Shown here one piece after another: positions 21,337-28,399 of a stretch of 39,342 nucleotides of DNA. Both the position numbers and the translations under genes were made by a program. This DNA is from a virus. The stretch lies in the IMG/VR virus record IMGVR_UViG_3300033388_005916, positions 1 through 39,342 of that record. One strand, written 5' to 3'. The notes beneath the pieces are model-generated. The model saw only the letters and a program-made list of their open reading frames with translations. It did no database searches and had not been told where the DNA came from. How positions within the stretch are numbered: the stretch's first letter is position 1; each line of letters begins with the position of its first letter.

Positions 21337-21558
21337 ATGAATAAAAAATTAGAATTAAAAGATTTAAAAGATAAAAAAATAATAAGATTATTGGAATTAT
21401 TTAAAGAAAAAACAAATGATTTTTATTGGGAGCAAGACCAAGGTTTTTCAATCATAAGTTATGAATTAGCTAGAAAAGATAAAATAAAAGCTGAACATAA
21501 ATTGGTGTTATATCTAAATAAACAACATGATATAAAATGTAGAGATATAATAAAATAA
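21337..21558 (+). CDS. Hypothetical protein
   Basis: 73 residues, charged, helical. Leader AAAAAGGATAAAC. Last gene of the block before the 21656 promoter. Unknown. Confidence 0.65.
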   Translation: MNKKLELKDLKDKKIIRLLELFKEKTNDFYWEQDQGFSIISYELARKDKIKAEHKLVLYLNKQHDIKCRDIIK

Positions 21559-21655
21559 ATAATAAAATGATAAAAAATATGACAACAGGTGTAAATTTTT
21601 ATACACTCAAGGATAAAAATAAAATGAAAACCTTTATTTTAAAGGAATTTAATGT

Positions 21656-21671
21656 TGGCACACGGATTGCA
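21656..21671 (+). promoter_or_regulatory. Sigma-54-like -24/-12 promoter
   Basis: TGGCACACGGATTGCA: the best match in the window (TGGCAC and TTGCA with exact spacing). Starts the gene at 21778 after about 95 bases of leader. Confidence 0.75.
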
Positions 21672-21777
21672 TTAATAAAATAACAAGTGATAACATAAAG
21701 TATCTGCTCGATACAACATGTTTAAAATTATTCTAAAATATTTTTTATTAATATATAATTAAAAGGAGTAAAAAAAA

Positions 21778-22098
21778 GTGCCAAAGAAAAAAGATACCCC
21801 AAAAAAAGAAAATTTTATGGATGAATTAGAGAATACATCGGAAATACCAGATAACTGTCACGAAGAAGATAAAGGGGAAAAAGAAGAAGCCAAAGAAATG
21901 GATTTACCAGAACAATCCGTGAAAAGTAAAAAAGGTTTAAGTACCGTACCAATGTCTTTAAAAAGAATACGTAAAATAGTGGAAGAAGTTAATTTAAATA
22001 ATATTTCAGTGGCCGATAAATTTGATTTGCGAATGACTTCGGGTTACATTGATTTCCTGAAAGAAACTATCGATAATATGTTAGAAGAAATAAAATAG
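21778..22098 (+). CDS. Hypothetical protein with acidic N-terminus
   Basis: 106 residues from GTG 21778 (SD AAAAGGAG). First 50 residues are highly charged and probably disordered. The rest, VPMSLKRIRKIVEEVNLNNI then a long helix ending NMLEEIK, is a helix-loop-helix. It has a distant resemblance to the first two helices of a histone fold, but the third is missing. Not claimed. Followed directly by a terminator. Confidence 0.65.
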   Translation: MPKKKDTPKKENFMDELENTSEIPDNCHEEDKGEKEEAKEMDLPEQSVKSKKGLSTVPMSLKRIRKIVEEVNLNNISVADKFDLRMTSGYIDFLKETIDNMLEEIK

Positions 22099-22127
22099 TT
22101 TAATTATTATAAATTTTAATATTATCG

Positions 22128-22196
22128 AAAGGTCAATTATGAAATATAGCGTACCCTGCACCCCATTCAAGCTTATAGATTAATTGACCTTTTTTA
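22128..22196 (+). terminator. Rho-independent terminator
   Basis: AAAGGTCAATTA (22128-22139) pairs perfectly with TAATTGACCTTT (22181-22192) followed by TTTT. Loop is 41 bases, longer than usual, with CCCTGCACCCC in it. It ends the unit begun at 21656. Confidence 0.65.
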
Positions 22197-22241
22197 TAAA
22201 ATTAAAATTCCTAGATTAATAAATTTAATAAAAATAAGGTT

Positions 22242-22257
22242 CATGGTTAAGCCCTTG
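22242..22257 (+). repeat. Left 16-bp inverted repeat flanking HTH-KPI gene
   Basis: CATGGTTAAGCCCTTG; its reverse complement matches 22835-22850 (CAAGGGCTTAACTATG) at 15 of 16 bases. The pair brackets the gene at 22302. Confidence 0.65.
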
Positions 22258-22301
22258 ATAAAATAATATAATAAAATACTAAAAGAAAGGAGGTATAAAA
22301 T

Positions 22302-22826
22302 TTGAAAAATAAAAAAGAAATTCTTGAAAAATTAAAAGAAAAAAATCAAATTCCTATTGGATTTTCAACACACGAAACAGCGAATATTCTTAGTGTTTCT
22401 TTTACAACTGTTATCCATTGGATAAAAAAGGGTAAAATTAAATGTTATAAGACATTGGGTGGTCATCGTAGAATTTTACCTAGTGAAATAGCAAGAATAA
22501 GCAAAATATTATCCAGCAACAATGAAATTACCCCTGTATCTAATACTACGCCTATCGCTAAACCTATTGCTAAACCTATTGCTAAACCTATTGTTAAGCC
22601 TATTGTTAAGCCTATTATTAAGCCTATTGTCAATAAAACTGTTGCTAAACCTATCGCTAAACCTATTGTTAAGCCTATCGCTAAACCTATCGCTAAACCT
22701 ATTGTTAAGCCTATTGTTAATAAAACTGTTGCTAAACCTAAAGCTCAAGCTAAAAAACCAATTTCTAGTCCAAGTAAGAAAGTAAGTGTTAGTAAAAAAC
22801 CAAGTAATCCTATAAACAAAATATAA
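22302..22826 (+). CDS. MerR/excisionase-type HTH protein with KPI(A/V) repeat tail
   Basis: 174 residues from TTG 22302, with AAAGGAGG ideally placed. Residues 18-67 (IGFSTHETANILSVSFTTV, HWIKKGKIKCYKTLGGHRR) are a winged-helix domain of the MerR/excisionase (HTH_17) type. Residues about 84-150 are 17 or so KPIA/KPIV/KPII tetrapeptides, broken twice by NKTV, then an SKK-rich end. The Lys-Pro tail resembles bacterial histone H1-like tails (KPAA) in plan, so it may coat or bridge DNA. The repetitive DNA (CCTATTGCTAAA) can slip. Flanked by inverted repeats. Confidence 0.75.
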   Translation: MKNKKEILEKLKEKNQIPIGFSTHETANILSVSFTTVIHWIKKGKIKCYKTLGGHRRILPSEIARISKILSSNNEITPVSNTTPIAKPIAKPIAKPIVKPIVKPIIKPIVNKTVAKPIAKPIVKPIAKPIAKPIVKPIVNKTVAKPKAQAKKPISSPSKKVSVSKKPSNPINKI

Positions 22827-22834
22827 TGAATATA

Positions 22835-22850
22835 CAAGGGCTTAACTATG
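22835..22850 (+). repeat. Right 16-bp inverted repeat flanking HTH-KPI gene
   Basis: CAAGGGCTTAACTATG, inverse of 22242-22257. It ends three bases before the stop codon of the leftward gene at 22853, so it could act as terminator partner, operator, or element end. Confidence 0.6.
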
Positions 22851-22852
22851 AA

Positions 22853-23464
22853 TTATTCGTCTAAAATTTCAAGTTCAATTTTATGGGCAAGATCTGGATT
22901 ACTTTTTATCTGTCTTGCTACTAAATCTAAACCTTCAGGAAAAGACATTGCATTTGAAGCCTTTATGTTTTTAGTAATGTTATCAGTTGAGTTACCAAGA
23001 GCTAGTCTTCCAATTTTTTGGAATTTTTCTAGTGTTTTGGCTATTAATTCTAAACTATCAATATTAAAAAAAATATGGGCTTTACCTTCATCCCCTTCTA
23101 TTATTGGTTCACAAAGATATTTTTCTATTTTTATAATTCCTTCTTCGGCTATTTTAATACATCTTTCATCAAATTTAGTTGATTTTTTAGCTAAAAATTT
23201 TATTTTTTCCTGTTGTCTAACATGTTCATAATGAGTTATATAATTATTTTTTTCAATAGTCCATTTTTGATCAGAGGCTATTTTGCGCAAATAAGCGAAA
23301 GGAATAGCATGTTTTATAGAAAGTTGTTTCATAGTAGGCCAAACTTGATTATTATCATCATCAATATGACCTTCTATATATTCAATTTTTACCCTAGACC
23401 AAGGATGCTTCTTAGGGATAAAATTATCAACTGTTTGATTACAGATTTCCAAAGTATCTTTCAT
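22853..23464 (-). CDS. Small terminase subunit-like HTH protein
   Basis: 203 residues. Residues about 40-70 (WPTMKQLSIKHAIPFAYLRK and KIASDQKWT) follow the pattern of phage TerS N-terminal helix-turn-helix domains (PTxxxLAxxxGVxxxTLRxxAxxxGW). The middle is an R/Q/E/K helix and the C-terminus is acidic. Isolated on the minus strand, more than 20 kb from TerL and opposite to its neighbours. Alternatively a DNA-binding replication or regulatory protein. Confidence 0.5.
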   Translation of the reverse strand: MKDTLEICNQTVDNFIPKKHPWSRVKIEYIEGHIDDDNNQVWPTMKQLSIKHAIPFAYLRKIASDQKWTIEKNNYITHYEHVRQQEKIKFLAKKSTKFDERCIKIAEEGIIKIEKYLCEPIIEGDEGKAHIFFNIDSLELIAKTLEKFQKIGRLALGNSTDNITKNIKASNAMSFPEGLDLVARQIKSNPDLAHKIELEILDE

Positions 23465-23525
23465 TTATTTTTTCCTTTAAACGGTTATGTTAAAATTATA
23501 TATTATGATAAAATAAAATACAATC

Positions 23526-23541
23526 AGGCATAGGATTTGCA
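23526..23541 (+). promoter_or_regulatory. Sigma-54-like -24/-12 promoter
   Basis: AGGCATAGGATTTGCA: GG and GC in exact spacing, TTTGCA at -12. Lies between the divergent genes 22853 (leftward) and 23555 (rightward) and drives the recombination module. Confidence 0.6.
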
Positions 23542-23554
23542 TTAAATATTTATT

Positions 23555-23908
23555 ATGAAATTTACAAAAAAAGAAGAACGCAATATAAAACATAGATTTG
23601 AAATAATACAAAATCTACTTAATATAAATAAAATATATGAAGATAAAAATATTATTCCACAACTTATTAGAAAAAATTTAATTCTTTATGGTATACAAGC
23701 AGGAAGAATAATAGAAACTATTTATAGAAAAATAAATTTTAACAAAGAGGAAAACAATTTAAATACAGATGAAATAATATTAGAAATGTTTGGTAAAGAT
23801 TTTTTTGATTGGATAAGCAAAAAACACGGAGATTTTTTAAATGGAGTTTATAATAGTAGCAACGATAGAAATAATGATAATATCGATATCAATAACGATA
23901 GCTATTAA
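23555..23908 (+). CDS. Hypothetical helical protein
   Basis: 117 residues, Lys/Glu-rich helices (KKEERNIKHRFEIIQNLLNI) with an Asn/Asp-rich disordered end. First gene of the recombination module; no SD close to ATG 23555. Only 14 bases separate the -12 element from the ATG, so the message would be nearly leaderless, or the true start is a later ATG. Confidence 0.65.
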   Translation: MKFTKKEERNIKHRFEIIQNLLNINKIYEDKNIIPQLIRKNLILYGIQAGRIIETIYRKINFNKEENNLNTDEIILEMFGKDFFDWISKKHGDFLNGVYNSSNDRNNDNIDINNDSY

Positions 23909-23909
23909 A

Positions 23910-24014
23910 ATGAATAAACCAATTAATAAACATAAAATAAAAAAGATAAGAGATCGTTTACCGATTAATAAAAAGAGATCAAAGGTATACAATATTTTTA
24001 AAAAGGAGAAATAA
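23910..24014 (+). CDS. Very basic micro-protein
   Basis: 34 residues, 14 of them Lys or Arg (NKHKIKKIRDRLPINKKRSK). No clear SD. It could bind nucleic acid. Unknown. Confidence 0.45.
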   Translation: MNKPINKHKIKKIRDRLPINKKRSKVYNIFKKEK

Positions 24015-24015
24015 G

Positions 24016-24150
24016 TTGAAAAAATGGGATTGTAAAAAGAAAAGTAGTGTAGAAAATAATAAAATTGATAATTTTATAAATGACATAGTAAACCTCTGCA
24101 AAAAGCATAATTTTTCAATAGCCCATGAAGATATTGGGGGATGTTTTTAA
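24016..24150 (+). CDS. Conserved small phage protein, broken or frameshifted
   Basis: From TTG 24016 (SD AAGGAGAAATAAG): 44 residues ending HNFSIAHEDIGGCF then TAA at 24148. In the -1 frame the protein would continue as LIEDYKEDNIKWFNSAGMNL to TAA at 24215. The combined SIAHED-GG-F-IEDYKEDNIKW matches a common phage small-protein pattern (ISHEDxxGAFIIExYxxENIxWL). Either one T was lost from the TGTTTTTAA run or a -1 slip is used. Confidence 0.6.
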   Translation: MKKWDCKKKSSVENNKIDNFINDIVNLCKKHNFSIAHEDIGGCF

Positions 24151-24215
24151 TAGAGGATTACAAAGAAGATAATATAAAATGGTTTAACAGTGCAGGCATG
24201 AATTTAACAAAATAA
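24148..24215 (+). pseudogene. -1 frame continuation of 24016
   Basis: 22 codons in the -1 frame (LIEDYKEDNIKWFNSAGMNL...) that complete the conserved small protein. No own start or SD. Confidence 0.5.
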
Positions 24216-24313
24216 TACATATAACAAAACAACGAAAGGAGGATAATAAAATTATATAAATTAATAAAACATTTAATAATAAACCCTAATAATTAATATA
24301 AAGGAGAATAATA

Positions 24314-25321
24314 ATGTTAAAAGGAAAAACACCACTAGCCGAGGAAATGAGATTAAAAGGATTTATTTATGGTCCGCCCGGTGCAGGAAAAACATTAGCA
24401 GCATTACAGTTCGAGAATTCATATATTATCGATACAGCCAAGGAAACTGCAAGATACTATAAACTGATTCAAAAAACTAATAGTAAGGTATTTAATTGCA
24501 GTGATCCATATAAGATACTAAAAGAACTTGAAGCCCTTAGAGATGATAAACACAATTACCAAACTTTAATCATTGACGAATTAACTACTATTTATCAAAA
24601 TCTTCAAACTATATGGACTGATAGGTTTATTAATGCTCAGGAAACAAGATCCCAGAAAAAAAATTCTGCTGATAACCTTTTAGAAGACTTCGGATACCGT
24701 TACTGGGATAAGGTAAAACGGGATTGGAGAAGAATGATCGATGTTATTCGACAACTCGACATGAATGTTATTTGTAACGCTCACCAAAAGGACAAATATG
24801 GTGATAATATGAAAATTGTAGGAGTCGCCCCTGCCTCTGACGTAAGCGATACATTTTCTTTCGACTTTGTTTTTAGATTAATAGTCCGAGGTAAAGATCA
24901 ATACAAGGCTATTTGTGAAAAACAGAGAATTTTGCCAATTGAGATTGATCCAGAAGCAAAGAGATTCCCAAAAGAATTTGATTGGAATTATCCAAATTTA
25001 TTAAAATTTTACAACAAAGAGTATATTGAAAAACCTACTAAAAATTCCGGAATTAAAGTTGAAAACAAAAAAACAACTTCATCTACTATTACTAAAGAAA
25101 AGATTAGCAATAAAAATAAAAAAGATACTCCACTTGATAAAAAAATAGAAAAACCAAAAGAAGAAAAAGTTAAAACTAAGACAATCGATCCTAAAGACTT
25201 ATCAAATATAGACAAAATTAAATTAGCTCTTGAAAAACAAAATATCCCGGAGAATGATTTTATAGAATTTTTACAAAATATTTGCAATTGGGAGGATCTC
25301 ACCTCCTTAAATAATCTTTAG
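24314..25321 (+). CDS. Sak4-like RecA-fold ATPase (AAA_24), recombination
   Basis: 335 residues. Walker A GPPGAGKT at residues 20-27, Walker B TLIIDE at 84-89, and a sensor-like NVICNAHQKDKYGDN. These define the phage nucleotide-binding family (Sak4), which helps single-strand annealing in phage recombination and is paired with DUF669 SSB-like proteins; here that partner is the next gene. Residues 230-295 are a charged linker and the C-terminus is a small helical domain. Strong SD AAGGAGAATAATA. The TAG stop is followed by 66 in-frame codons. Confidence 0.8.
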   Translation: MLKGKTPLAEEMRLKGFIYGPPGAGKTLAALQFENSYIIDTAKETARYYKLIQKTNSKVFNCSDPYKILKELEALRDDKHNYQTLIIDELTTIYQNLQTIWTDRFINAQETRSQKKNSADNLLEDFGYRYWDKVKRDWRRMIDVIRQLDMNVICNAHQKDKYGDNMKIVGVAPASDVSDTFSFDFVFRLIVRGKDQYKAICEKQRILPIEIDPEAKRFPKEFDWNYPNLLKFYNKEYIEKPTKNSGIKVENKKTTSSTITKEKISNKNKKDTPLDKKIEKPKEEKVKTKTIDPKDLSNIDKIKLALEKQNIPENDFIEFLQNICNWEDLTSLNNL

Positions 25322-25524
25322 GAAGAAACCGAAGCAAAGTACGAACCAAATAAACCAATAAGAGAAGACCAAAAAATAATTATATTAAATAAACTTAAAA
25401 AAGAAAATATGACCGTGGAAGCACTTTTTAATGGATTTATGATAGAATCCTGGAAAGAAATATCTCAAGAGGGTGCAAACCATATGATTAAAAATTTTAA
25501 AGTGATGATAGGAGCATTTGAATA
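25322..25524 (+). other. In-frame extension of the Sak4-like gene after an amber codon
   Basis: 67 further codons in the same frame after TAG 25319-25321, ending TAA 25522. The segment DQKIIILNKLKKENMTVEAL (then SWKEISQE) resembles the last domain before the stop (IDKIKLALEKQNIPENDF, NWEDLTSLN), as if two copies of a small domain were meant. No start codon with an SD in it. Could be readthrough, mutation, or a sequence error. Confidence 0.5.
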
Positions 25525-25995
25525 ATGAAAATAGAAAGAAATTATGATGATATTCTTGAACAAGAAGATGTGGAATTAATGCCTAATGGTAACCACATGT
25601 TTGAAATTGCCGAAGTAGCTGATGGTTTTTCAGCCAATAAAGATCCAATGCCAAATATTTGTTTAAGATGTATTGAAGATGGAGAATCTGAGGGCAAGAA
25701 AGTTTGGGATAATATCCTTATCCCGGAGCCTGATTCAATGGCACATAAAATTATAGGTAGAACAAAGAGGTTCCTCCATGCGATAGGGGAACCGTACCAA
25801 GGTGATTTTGACGTAGATACTAGTGATTGGTTAAACAAAACTGTAGAAGTTAAAGTAGGTACCGAGGAATATAAAGGAAGAAAAAAGAATGTTGTTTCAA
25901 GATATCTTATATCAGAAAATCAACAAAATGAACATAGTAAAACGTCTTATTTACAGCCAAAGAAAACAGAAGAAGAAAACGATTTTCCATTTTAA
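25525..25995 (+). CDS. DUF669-type SSB-like protein
   Basis: 156 residues. Opens MKIERNYDDILEQEDVELMP, then a beta-rich OB-like body (GEPYQGDFDVDTSDWLNKTV, VEVKVGTEEYKGRKKNVVSR) and an acidic tail ending EEENDFPF, the type of C-terminus that single-strand binding proteins use to recruit partners. DUF669 genes sit beside Sak4 ATPases in many phages, as here. SD ATAGGAGC. Confidence 0.8.
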   Translation: MKIERNYDDILEQEDVELMPNGNHMFEIAEVADGFSANKDPMPNICLRCIEDGESEGKKVWDNILIPEPDSMAHKIIGRTKRFLHAIGEPYQGDFDVDTSDWLNKTVEVKVGTEEYKGRKKNVVSRYLISENQQNEHSKTSYLQPKKTEEENDFPF

Positions 25996-26000
25996 TATAA

Positions 26001-26060
26001 GTACAATAGCTTGATTTAAAAATTTTATACTGAAACTAATAAGAAACCAAGCTATTGTAC
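26001..26060 (+). other. 13-bp perfect inverted repeat
   Basis: GTACAATAGCTTG (26001-26013) and CAAGCTATTGTAC (26048-26060), loop 34 bases. Lies just after the DUF669 stop. It can form a long stem; possibly an mRNA 3-prime stabiliser or protein site. Confidence 0.6.
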
Positions 26061-26066
26061 TGAACG

Positions 26067-26105
26067 TAAGGGGCGGCGATATAATCAAATCCGCCCCTTA
26101 TTCTT
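26067..26105 (+). terminator. Terminator-like GC hairpin
   Basis: TAAGGGGCGG (26067-26076) pairs perfectly with CCGCCCCTTA (26091-26100), loop 14, then TTCTTT. GC-rich by this genome's standards. Confidence 0.7.
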
Positions 26106-26118
26106 TAAAGGGAATATG

Positions 26119-26292
26119 ATGATAATAAAATACAGACAAAAAAAACCAAAAATACTAGAAGATTTATTAAAAAAACAAATAATTGACCAAAAAAACATAA
26201 AAAAATGTCCCCATTGTAGTAAATTTTATGATGCCGATAAGTTCAAAAAAATATGTAACAAATGTTTTCAATTATTACCAGAAAATGAATAG
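26119..26292 (+). CDS. Small zinc-finger protein
   Basis: 57 residues, lysine-rich, with CPHCSKFYDADKFKKICNKC as a four-Cys module. Start 26119 or the ATG three bases earlier, after AAAGGGAATATG. Unknown. Confidence 0.65.
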   Translation: MIIKYRQKKPKILEDLLKKQIIDQKNIKKCPHCSKFYDADKFKKICNKCFQLLPENE

Positions 26293-26351
26293 GATAATTG
26301 CAAATATATTACTTTTTTTGAAAAGAAAAATTAGAAACAAGAAGAAATAAA

Positions 26352-26957
26352 ATGAAATTGATTAAAAAATTAGAAACAAGAAGAAATAAGAACGGAAAAA
26401 TGTATAGATTGGCATTGTTTTATTGCGAGTATTGTAATAGAGGAGTCGAAAAACCTTACCTCGATGGCTTGAGATTTAAATCATGTGGATGTATGCAACA
26501 TAAATTATCCAATAAGGCCAGAACAAAACATGGTGATGCCCGTGTAGGTCATCATACTAACTTATACAATGTTTGGCGCAGCATGAAACAAAGATGTTGT
26601 GACAAAAATAATACCGCATACAAATGGTATGGAGGTAGAGGAGTAAAAGTTTGCGCTACGTGGAAAAAGCATTATATTATATTTAAAACATGGGCTGAAA
26701 ACAACGGATATAAGGCTAATCTGGCGATTGATAGAAAGGATAACAGCGGCAATTATAAGCCAAATAATTGTAGATTCGTAACACGTAAAATTAATATGCA
26801 GAATTCAAGAAATGCTAAATTAAATTTGAAACAAGTTCAACAAATCAGATCGTTGCATTTTAATGTAAAAATACCTCAAACATTGTTAGGAAAAATATTC
26901 TATATATCAAAGGGACAAATAAGCAGTATTGTAAATAATAAACAATGGATTGATTAG
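26352..26957 (+). CDS. HNH homing endonuclease, intact
   Basis: 201 residues, free-standing phage homing nuclease. Cys pairs CEYCNR and SCGCMQ at the N-terminus; core YGGRGVKVCATW, then NLAIDRKDNSGNYKPNNCRF, the DRxDNxGNYxxxNCR form of the HNH motif; C-terminal helix-turn-helix (TLLGKIFYISKGQISSIVNN) gives DNA specificity. A 25-bp repeat of its own start (AAAATTAGAAACAAGAAGAA) lies just upstream. Parent or sister of the degraded copies at 4774, 5248, 12768 and 38704. Confidence 0.85.
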   Translation: MKLIKKLETRRNKNGKMYRLALFYCEYCNRGVEKPYLDGLRFKSCGCMQHKLSNKARTKHGDARVGHHTNLYNVWRSMKQRCCDKNNTAYKWYGGRGVKVCATWKKHYIIFKTWAENNGYKANLAIDRKDNSGNYKPNNCRFVTRKINMQNSRNAKLNLKQVQQIRSLHFNVKIPQTLLGKIFYISKGQISSIVNNKQWID

Positions 26958-27293
26958 TTTTAAGTCATTATACGATTATAGATTTCAGACTTTAGTTTTT
27001 AAAAAAGGAAATAAAAAAAGAGAGATAGAAAAATAGAGAGAAAGAAAAGGTAGTACCAAAAGAAAGAGAGACAAAAAGACAGAGAGAAAAACTATTTGGT
27101 ATATACTTCGTATAATCTACTCTTAGATTTTAAAAGTATGTTATACTTTTGTCGCGAAAAAAATGTGTCAATTTTGAACATTCCACTAGGGTATTAACGA
27201 AAATAATTTAATGAAAATAATAATAGCATGAAAACAATAAATAAAATAAACTCTACCACTCCGTGGGGGAAAACTATTCTACCGAATATTTTT

Positions 27294-27316
27294 AAATCCT
27301 ACGGATTTGGTTTTTT
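27294..27316 (+). terminator. Rho-independent terminator
   Basis: AAATCC, loop TAC, GGATTT, then GG and six T. Six-pair stem; stops transcription coming from the HNH gene. Confidence 0.55.
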
Positions 27317-27397
27317 AAAATTTTTTTAAAGATTTTTTACCGTGGTTAAGATTTTCATGAAATATATATTTATAGACGTTTTAAGGGAATATGGAAA

Positions 27398-27480
27398 ATA
27401 CAATCGATTTTAAGCGATTCTTGACCATTAAACGGTAAGATGGATAGATTGTATATTAAATGGGTATCCATAGTCAAGAA
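27398..27480 (+). other. Nested and crossing inverted repeats
   Basis: TTCTTGAC (27418-27425) pairs with GTCAAGAA (27473-27480); inside it ATGGATA (27440-27446) pairs with TATCCAT (27465-27471); ATACAATC (27398-27405) pairs with GATTGTAT (27447-27454), crossing the outer stem, so a pseudoknot is possible. Located 56 bases before the start of the replication gene. Confidence 0.55.
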
Positions 27481-27535
27481 AAGGTAATAAGACACCAAGA
27501 AATCGAAACTAGGGGCACAAATGAAACAGGAGAAT

Positions 27536-28231
27536 ATGATGGCAATAAAAAGATCTATTCAAAAGGGAAACTTTATTATAATAAATAAAACATGTTTTCA
27601 GGATAATCGCTTATCTTGGAAAGCAAAAGGTGTTTATGCATGTATTATGTCATTGTCGGGTGATCGAATAATTAAAATTACCGAAGTAATAAAATATTCT
27701 ACTAGTAAACGAACGGCTTTAATGGCAGGGATTAAAGAACTAATAGAATTTGGATATTGTATAGTAACAGAAAATAAGAATTTAGACGGAACTATGAAAG
27801 AGTATGATTATCATTTTAAGGAATCACCAGGGGAAGGTATTATTGTTAACATAAAAGACATGGAAAAGAGAAAAAAGAAAGCACCAAGAAAGTTCAATCC
27901 AAATTCACTCGGCGGTAAAATAGCTCAATTTATGCTCGATAAAATTGAAGAAAAAGATCCTTCTTTTAAAACACCGGAGATGGGGAATTGGGAAGCTTGC
28001 TTTAACAAAATGATTTTCATGGATAGTTACGATCCCGATGAAATAAAAAAAATAATTAATTACGCTTCATCTGATAATTTTTGGAAATTTACTATGGCAG
28101 ACCCGTATATTTTAAGAAGAAATTATTATAAAATAAAAATCAGAATGTTAAACCCATTAAACAGGGAACAGACCAGAGAAGAGAAAAGAAACGTCTTTGA
28201 GGAGGCTAAGAGAGAACATGATGAAATTTAA
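27536..28231 (+). CDS. Replication initiation-like protein with winged helix
   Basis: 231 residues from ATG 27536 (SD CAGGAG). The N-terminal half, IINKTCFQDNRLSWKAKGVY, then ITEVIKYSTSKRTALMAGIK, ELIEFGYCIV, is the winged-helix domain found in phage replisome organisers and RepA/DnaD-like proteins. The rest is charged, with a C-terminal helical module. It precedes a loader-like gene and the primase-helicase, which supports a role in starting replication. Confidence 0.7.
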   Translation: MMAIKRSIQKGNFIIINKTCFQDNRLSWKAKGVYACIMSLSGDRIIKITEVIKYSTSKRTALMAGIKELIEFGYCIVTENKNLDGTMKEYDYHFKESPGEGIIVNIKDMEKRKKKAPRKFNPNSLGGKIAQFMLDKIEEKDPSFKTPEMGNWEACFNKMIFMDSYDPDEIKKIINYASSDNFWKFTMADPYILRRNYYKIKIRMLNPLNREQTREEKRNVFEEAKREHDEI

Positions 28232-28385
28232 TAATTTTGAAATCAATCCGGTATTTTTTATATTAATGTTGATAATTAGTGGACTTATTACTATAATACT
28301 TTTTGTAATTTTTAAAATCAATAATCCGGGAATATATTGGTGGTTAGGTAGTATGTTTACCGCCATAGGTATGTCTTATAAATAG
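28218..28385 (+). CDS. Small membrane protein
   Basis: 55 residues from ATG 28218 (SD GAGGAGG); two transmembrane helices (VFFILMLIISGLITIILFVI and a shorter GIYWWLGSMFTAIGM). Overlaps the end of the preceding gene by 14 bases. Unknown. Confidence 0.65.
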   Translation: MMKFNNFEINPVFFILMLIISGLITIILFVIFKINNPGIYWWLGSMFTAIGMSYK

Positions 28386-28399
28386 GATATTTTAAAGTT

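Larger units (their letters stand above)
26958..27535. other. Gene-free region before the replication genes
   Basis: About 575 bases. Plus strand 27003-27093 is nearly all purine (AAAGAGAGA-like). AAAAGTAT/ATACTTTT hairpin at 27132-27150. Terminator-like AAATCC-TAC-GGATTT then GGTTTTTT at 27294-27316. Nested inverted repeats at 27398-27480. Adjacent to replication initiation genes, so an origin or a control leader is plausible; no coding sequence seen. Confidence 0.6.

Noticed and set aside
22242-22259. Further sigma-54 site TGGTTAAGCCCTTGAT
   Set aside because: The -12 element has GA instead of GC; the sequence is better explained as the arm of the 16-bp inverted repeat.
22509-22785. Long open frames in other frames of the KPI tail
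   Set aside because: Low-complexity repeats keep all frames open; only the frame with the HTH domain and SD is a gene.
22848-23533. Plus-strand frames over the TerS-like gene
   Set aside because: Low-quality antisense frames; the minus strand has the recognisable HTH pattern.
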